Of a DNA stretch of 9,069 nucleotides, positions 6,029 to 9,069 are shown in pieces. How positions within the stretch are numbered: the stretch's first letter is position 1; every line of letters starts with the position of its first letter. The DNA is from an uncultured Mycoplasmatota bacterium (GTDB lineage Bacteria > Bacillota_I > Bacilli_A > RF39 > UBA660). Location: the NCBI GenBank assembly GCA_900549625.1, contig URPE01000035.1, positions 1-9,069 of the forward strand. The letters run 5' to 3'. The notes beneath the pieces are model-generated. The model saw only the letters and a program-made list of their open reading frames with translations, was not told the DNA's origin and made no database searches. The translations under genes and the position numbers were made by a program.

Positions 6029-6677
6029 GAGTGAACTAGGTATTGTTTTAGTAAGAACGATAATATTTTATTTTTTTATTGTTTTACTATATCGGGTTAT
6101 GGGTAAAAGAGAAATTGGGCAATTAGGGGTTATTGATTTAATCGTGTCTATTTTAATGGCGGAGTTAGTAGCTATTTCAATTGAAAATACGGAAGACTCC
6201 ATAATGCAAACTATTATTCCTTTGACCTTGTTAGGTTTTTTAGAAATTCTTTTAGCTTTTATTAGTATAAAATCAAGAAAGTTTAGAAGCTTTTTTGATG
6301 GTAAGCCATCTTTGATTATTTGTAATGGGAAATTAAATTATAAAGAAATGGTAAGACAACGTTATAGTATGGATGATCTATTATATAGTTTAAGGCAAAA
6401 AGAAATAGGAAGTATTTTTGAAATAGAGTATGCCTTTTTAGAGGCTAATGGTAAACTTTCTCTTTTTAAATATAAGCCTTTTGGTTTAAAAAGAGAATAT
6501 CCTATGCCTTTAATATTAGATGGGGAAATTAATAAGGTAACGTTAAATAAAATTAATAAAGATGAGATTTGGTTAAAGGGTGAATTAAAGAAGAAAAATT
6601 TGAGTATCAAAGATATATTTTATGCTTTTTATAAAAATAAGAAAATATATTTAATAAAAGATTGTAATCTTACTTAA
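6027..6677 (+). CDS. DUF421 (YetF family) membrane protein
   Basis: An inner-membrane protein with three N-terminal helices (about residues 5-22, 30-50 and 58-80) and a cytoplasmic alpha/beta domain. Family hallmarks are visible: RVMGKREIGQLGVIDLIVSI after the first helix, GKPSLIICNGKLNYKEM at about residues 90-106, MDDLLYSLRQKEI next, then AFLEANGKLSLF. The 216-residue length is normal. In spore-formers, relatives (YetF, SpoVA-associated paralogues) are known, but the general role is not settled. The frame also has a GTG at 6015, but ATG 6027 preceded by GGTGAT is the better start. It stands alone: divergent from the TIGR04086-type gene and 49 nt before the SPOR-like gene, with no clear terminator after it. 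Confidence 0.9.
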   Translation: MSELGIVLVRTIIFYFFIVLLYRVMGKREIGQLGVIDLIVSILMAELVAISIENTEDSIMQTIIPLTLLGFLEILLAFISIKSRKFRSFFDGKPSLIICNGKLNYKEMVRQRYSMDDLLYSLRQKEIGSIFEIEYAFLEANGKLSLFKYKPFGLKREYPMPLILDGEINKVTLNKINKDEIWLKGELKKKNLSIKDIFYAFYKNKKIYLIKDCNLT

Positions 6678-6694
6678 TTCGACATTTTTCTAAA

Positions 6695-6700
6695 TATAAT
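6695..6700 (+). promoter_or_regulatory. Possible -10 box for the SPOR-radC-mreCD operon
   Basis: A perfect TATAAT is followed 26 nt later by the start codon, the same geometry as the better promoters in this window. No convincing -35 lies 16-18 bp upstream; TCGACA (6679-6684) is only 10 bp away. It is therefore tentative. Confidence 0.4.
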
Positions 6701-6726
6701 TATGTTACTATGATTATGGTGGTAGC

Positions 6727-7161
6727 ATGAAAAAGAAAATTTTTATTATTATACTAGCCATTTTTAGCGGGGTTATTTTGTCTTTTGTAACTCTTTATAA
6801 ATATCAAAAAAAAGAAAAAGTTGATGTAGATGAAACGCTAACTATATTGCAAACTGGTATTTATAAAGAATATCAAAATGCTTTAAAAGAACAAGGTAAG
6901 GTAGATGGCTCTATTATTTTAAGGGATAGTGATTACTATGTTGTTATAGCTGGGGCTTCAACGAGTAAGGCAGGTCTTACTAAAGTAGAGAGTATGTTAA
7001 ACAATCAAGGTATTCATTATTACAAAAAGGAACTAACTTTAAATGTTTCTAGTGAACTAAAAAAATATAATATGCTCTTAGATAAAACAGTAGATCAAAA
7101 AAGTATTAGTCTTTTAAATCAAAAGATTTTAGAAAGTATTAATAATGAGTACTTTAATTAA
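6727..7161 (+). CDS. Membrane-anchored SPOR-like protein
   Basis: A 144-residue protein with one N-terminal membrane helix (about 4-24) and an outer domain at about residues 37-104 that resembles a SPOR domain. ILQTGIYKEYQNALKE matches the first strand and helix (QxGxF..NA), and DYYVVIAGASTSKAGLTKVESMLN matches the second half (yxVxxGp....A......L). SPOR domains bind peptidoglycan strands lacking stem peptides, typically at division sites. A mostly helical tail of about 40 residues follows. GGTGGT (6718-6723) is close to the start. It is the first gene of an operon with radC, mreC and mreD, overlapping radC by 17 nt, which supports a wall-synthesis role. The domain match is by eye and moderately weak. 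Confidence 0.7.
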   Translation: MKKKIFIIILAIFSGVILSFVTLYKYQKKEKVDVDETLTILQTGIYKEYQNALKEQGKVDGSIILRDSDYYVVIAGASTSKAGLTKVESMLNNQGIHYYKKELTLNVSSELKKYNMLLDKTVDQKSISLLNQKILESINNEYFN

Positions 7162-7831
7162 AGATATGACTCCCGATGATAAACCACGGGAAAAAGCTAT
7201 AAAATATGGTTTTGCGAGTTTATCAGATGCTGATGTTTTATCAATATTACTTAGAACTGGTTCTAAAAATAAGTCCGTTAAAGATGTTTCTAGTGATATC
7301 CTAAAAAGTTTGGGCGGTATAAGTAACTTAAAAAATATCCGTGTTAATAAGTTAACGGCTATTAAGGGAGTTGGCTTTGTTAAAGCTATAACTTTAATGG
7401 CAGCAGTAGAACTAGCTAAAAGAATGAATAATGAAGAAAATGGAATCGTTAAAATAACTACTAGTAGTGATGTTTTCAAATACTTTAATAAATATTTTTT
7501 ATATGAAACCCAAGAAAAGTTTTTAGTTTTATTTTTAAATGCTAAAAATGAAGTGATTGAACAAAAAGTTTTATTTATTGGGACTGCTAATCAAAGTCTT
7601 GTTCATTTGAGAGATATTTTTAGAGAGGCTGTTTTATGTAACGCTATTAAAATCATTTGTGTTCATAATCATCCTTCTGGTGTGCCAATTCCAAGCATGG
7701 AAGATGAGGCGGTAACTAAAAAGATTAAAGAAACCGGGGAATTAATGAACATAAACTTAATTGATCACGTTATTATTGGTAAAGATAAATATTATAGTTT
7801 TTTAGAAAATAGAAGGGGTGGTCTTATTTGA
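7145..7831 (+). CDS. radC: RadC family JAB1/MPN (JAMM) domain protein
   Basis: RadC proteins combine an N-terminal helix-hairpin-helix region with a JAMM metal-binding domain; despite the name, a DNA-repair role is not established. Here, DKPREKAIKYG, LSDADVLSILLRTG and the hairpin LTAIKGVGFVKAITLMAAVELAKR (70-93) precede the JAMM part. That part carries HNHPSG (174-179), Ser184 and Asp187, exactly the HxH-x7-S-x2-D spacing, then LIDHVIIG (205-212). The 228-residue length is standard, so it looks intact. No strong ribosome binding site precedes ATG 7145, so coupling with the overlapping SPOR-like gene is likely; a later ATG at 7166 would cut the conserved N-terminus. Its TGA stop overlaps the mreC TTG start (TTGA). 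In Bacilli radC normally precedes mreB, which is missing here. Confidence 0.95.
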   Translation: MSTLIKDMTPDDKPREKAIKYGFASLSDADVLSILLRTGSKNKSVKDVSSDILKSLGGISNLKNIRVNKLTAIKGVGFVKAITLMAAVELAKRMNNEENGIVKITTSSDVFKYFNKYFLYETQEKFLVLFLNAKNEVIEQKVLFIGTANQSLVHLRDIFREAVLCNAIKIICVHNHPSGVPIPSMEDEAVTKKIKETGELMNINLIDHVIIGKDKYYSFLENRRGGLI

Positions 7832-8481
7832 AAAAATATTCACTTTACTTGATATTATTTTTTACATTTTTATTTTTATATTTTGGTATTGATTTAGTTT
7901 ATTGTTATTTAATTAAAAAGGATAGTATATTAAGTGAAGAAATTATTTTAAAAAGTGATTATAATGCTTTAAATGAAAAGTATACTACCCTTTTAAATAG
8001 TCATGATTTATGGGAAGGTAAGAGTGATTTTATAACAAGTAAAGTTGTTAGTAGAGACCCTTATAATTTAGATGAAATAACTATTTTAAAAGGAAGTGAA
8101 GATGGTGTAAAAATAGGTGATACAATTATAAATGAATATGGGTTAGTAGGTATTGTAAGTAATGTTAAAAAGCATGTTTCTTTTGTTAAAACTATTAATC
8201 ATAAAGATACTAATATATCTGTTAAAGTAGGTGAATTGTATGGGATGTTAAAGAAAGATGATGGTAAGTTAATTATTGAAGATATAAAAACTAAAGATAG
8301 TGATTTAGTGGGAGCTTTCGTTAAAACCTCGGGATTTACAAGTGTTCCTGAAGATATATTAGTTGGTGAGGTAAGTAGTGTTATAGATAATGGACTCACC
8401 ATTTCTTTAGTAGTTATACCATCTGCTGATTTAAATAATTTAAATTATTGTTTTATTAGGAGTAGTGTAGTTTATGAGTAA
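7828..8481 (+). CDS. mreC: Rod shape-determining protein MreC (short)
   Basis: MreC is a bitopic membrane protein that links MreB filaments and MreD to peptidoglycan synthases during cell elongation. A membrane helix (about 5-27) is followed by a short helical linker and the beta-rich outer core. Diagnostic stretches are KVVSRDPYNLDEITILKGSEDG (72-93, with the GVKIGDTIINEYGLVGIV block continuing to 110), VKTSGFTSVPEDILVGEV (165-182) and VVIPSADLNNLNYCFI (195-210). At 217 residues it is much shorter than the 280-290 of Bacillus; the shortening lies mainly in the coiled-coil linker and C-terminal tail. It begins with TTG inside the radC stop (TTGA overlap), with AAGGGG (7813-7818) 9 nt ahead. 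It overlaps mreD by 8 nt. Confidence 0.9.
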   Translation: MKKYSLYLILFFTFLFLYFGIDLVYCYLIKKDSILSEEIILKSDYNALNEKYTTLLNSHDLWEGKSDFITSKVVSRDPYNLDEITILKGSEDGVKIGDTIINEYGLVGIVSNVKKHVSFVKTINHKDTNISVKVGELYGMLKKDDGKLIIEDIKTKDSDLVGAFVKTSGFTSVPEDILVGEVSSVIDNGLTISLVVIPSADLNNLNYCFIRSSVVYE

Positions 8482-8824
8482 CTTGTTATTTTTACCACAT
8501 TATTTATTTTTGACAGGCTCTTTATTAAAGGAACGTGATACTTTGCCAATCTATTTATTTACAGGTCTTTTAATTGATAGGATATTTTATCACTTACCTT
8601 TTATAAATACCATAATTCTTCTGTTTTTCTTTTTCTTTTCTCTTTATTTTAAAAATATAAAAGGCAAAAAAGCGATAATTTTAAAAAATATATTTTTTAC
8701 AACTAGTTATTTTCTTGTTTTTATGATTTATTTAGAAAAAGAATTATTTCTTATTTATTTTACTTCATTATTTTGGAATGTGTTAATTACATATTTTATG
8801 CTTTTAAAAAGAAGATTACTTTAA
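8474..8824 (+). CDS. mreD: Rod shape-determining protein MreD-like (short)
   Basis: A 116-residue, very hydrophobic protein with about four membrane helices, compared with five or six helices and 160-170 residues in typical MreD. It has the MreD feel (LLFLPHYLFLTG start, YLFTGLLIDRIFYHLPFINTIILLF where family members have GLxxDxxxxxxxGxxxL, and a basic C-terminus). Assignment rests mainly on the position after mreC and the 8-nt overlap, plus this D-containing helix. AGGAG (8458-8462) lies 11 nt before the ATG. MreD partners MreC and the elongation synthases in the membrane. The N-terminal helix seems missing, but there is no sign of frameshift: the ribosome binding site and overlap define the start. 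Confidence 0.8.
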   Translation: MSNLLFLPHYLFLTGSLLKERDTLPIYLFTGLLIDRIFYHLPFINTIILLFFFFFSLYFKNIKGKKAIILKNIFFTTSYFLVFMIYLEKELFLIYFTSLFWNVLITYFMLLKRRLL

Positions 8825-9052
8825 GTTGTAGTTTTTTGAATGTAAATATTTTGTTTTAATATTAGTTATAAATTTAAAAAACGTCTTAAATTTTACGGGT
8901 GATGGCACAAAAAACAATCCTTATATACCAAGTATTTAAGGGTATTCGACAAAACTCTACAGTATGTGTTTTAAATAGACAAAACTTCCTAAAATCTCCC
9001 CCTTGTCTAAACTGCAAACATGGTTTAGGATAACTTATCAAGGAGGACAACT
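8825..9052 (+). promoter_or_regulatory. Structured 228-nt gap: candidate cis-regulatory leader
   Basis: No long gene lies here. AT-rich DNA up to about 8880 could hold a promoter (TTGAAT 8836-8841 with TATTAG 8860-8865, weak). The rest can fold. CTTAAAT (8885-8891) pairs with ATTTAAG (8934-8940). CTAAAC (9007-9012) pairs with GTTTAG (9023-9028). CTCCCCCTTG (8996-9005) pairs, with one internal C-A mismatch, with the Shine-Dalgarno CAAGGAGGA (9039-9047). Competing pairings exist: AGACAA (8977-8982) with TTGTCT (9003-9008), and TCCTAAA (8987-8993... with 8987 as T) with TTTAGGA (9024-9030). The nonamer GACAAAACT occurs at 8948 and 8978, exactly 30 bp apart. Cytosine exceeds guanine, opposite to the plus-strand genes. 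No known riboswitch consensus that I can recall fits. Confidence 0.55.
8902..9033 (+). CDS. Possible 43-codon small ORF or leader peptide
   Basis: An ATG-started frame of 43 codons ends at TAA 9031-9033, 20 nt before the next gene's start. Its C-terminal part contains PPCLNCKHGLG with a CxxC. If translated, ribosomes would open the structure that masks the downstream ribosome binding site, as leader peptides do. Against it: GGGTG directly abuts the ATG with no proper spacing, codon choice (CCC, CCT, CTA, ATC, CGA) differs from neighbours, and the opposite strand is also open here. I list it as a low-confidence candidate. Confidence 0.2.
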   Translation: MAQKTILIYQVFKGIRQNSTVCVLNRQNFLKSPPCLNCKHGLG

Positions 9053-9069
9053 ATGAATAAAACAATCAC
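9053..9069 (+). CDS. Start of an unidentified gene cut by the window end
   Basis: ATG at 9053 follows AAGGAGGA (9040-9047) at 5 nt, the best ribosome binding site in the last kilobase. Only MNKTI and part of the next codon are visible, too little to name it. It does not begin like ribosomal protein L21, whose gene occurs downstream of mre genes in some Bacilli. Its long leader, unlike the 13-20 nt leaders elsewhere in the window, suggests it is separately controlled. Confidence 0.7.

Noticed and set aside
6362..6610. Minus-strand open frame inside the YetF-type gene
   Set aside because: It is a shadow of a conserved DUF421 coding region. The same reasoning removes the minus-strand frames at 7129-7479 (radC) and 8199-8402 (mreC).
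6678..6684. Spo0A box TTCGACA before the SPOR-like gene
   Set aside because: About one such 7-mer is expected by chance in 9 kb on two strands. A copy also occurs inside queA, and there is no independent sign of sporulation control.
7829..7831. TGA read as tryptophan, as in some Mollicutes
   Set aside because: RadC ends at its normal length at this TGA, mreC starts by overlapping it, and tryptophan is encoded by TGG throughout.
8886..9050. Minus-strand 54-codon frame with TTG start in the leader region
   Set aside because: There is no promoter or ribosome binding site, and it overlaps the plus-strand open frame. Both strands being open seems to follow from few TA-rich stops in this stretch rather than from coding.
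8890..9052. Known riboswitch or T-box (fluoride, c-di-GMP, preQ1, T-box considered)
   Set aside because: GGTGATGGCAC recalls the fluoride class opening, but the matching downstream elements are absent. The consensus blocks of the others, including the T-box antiterminator, are not found.

Overview
The window is AT-rich (about 30% G+C by eye). It has Firmicutes/Bacilli-type ribosome binding sites (AGGAGG, GGTGAT) and several TTG starts, and it uses the standard bacterial code: radC ends at TGA and tryptophan is TGG. Short intergenic gaps, short proteins and gene order fit an uncultured, compact-genome gut-type member of the Bacilli/Mollicutes-like lineages. That placement is an inference from style, not from a marker gene.

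Positions 1-5302 are dominated by tRNA anticodon-loop modification. miaA (i6A at position 37), queA and tgt (queuosine at position 34) are interleaved with three less expected genes: a membrane-anchored transglutaminase-like protein on the minus strand, an unrecognised gene coupled to queA, and an unrecognised minus-strand gene that shares a divergent promoter region with tgt. Convergent pairs are separated by -4 to +14 nt, and terminator hairpins overlap their coding ends. Positions 5283-6677 carry small membrane proteins: a one-helix protein overlapping the end of tgt, a TIGR04086-type four-helix protein on the minus strand, and a divergently placed DUF421/YetF protein.

Positions 6727-8824 form one tightly overlapping operon: SPOR-like anchored protein, radC, mreC, mreD. 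It serves the cell envelope and elongation machinery, with radC in its usual mreBCD-linked place. mreB, which normally lies between radC and mreC, is absent, and both MreC and MreD are short.

The last 245 bases hold a 228-nt gap and the first codons of another gene. The gap can fold so that a C-rich element masks that gene's Shine-Dalgarno, with competing pairings and an overlapping 43-codon open frame. This is the best candidate here for something undescribed, probably a cis-acting translational control element. I see no mobile element, CRISPR array, tRNA or rRNA. Most of the window is housekeeping, with several unassigned small genes.
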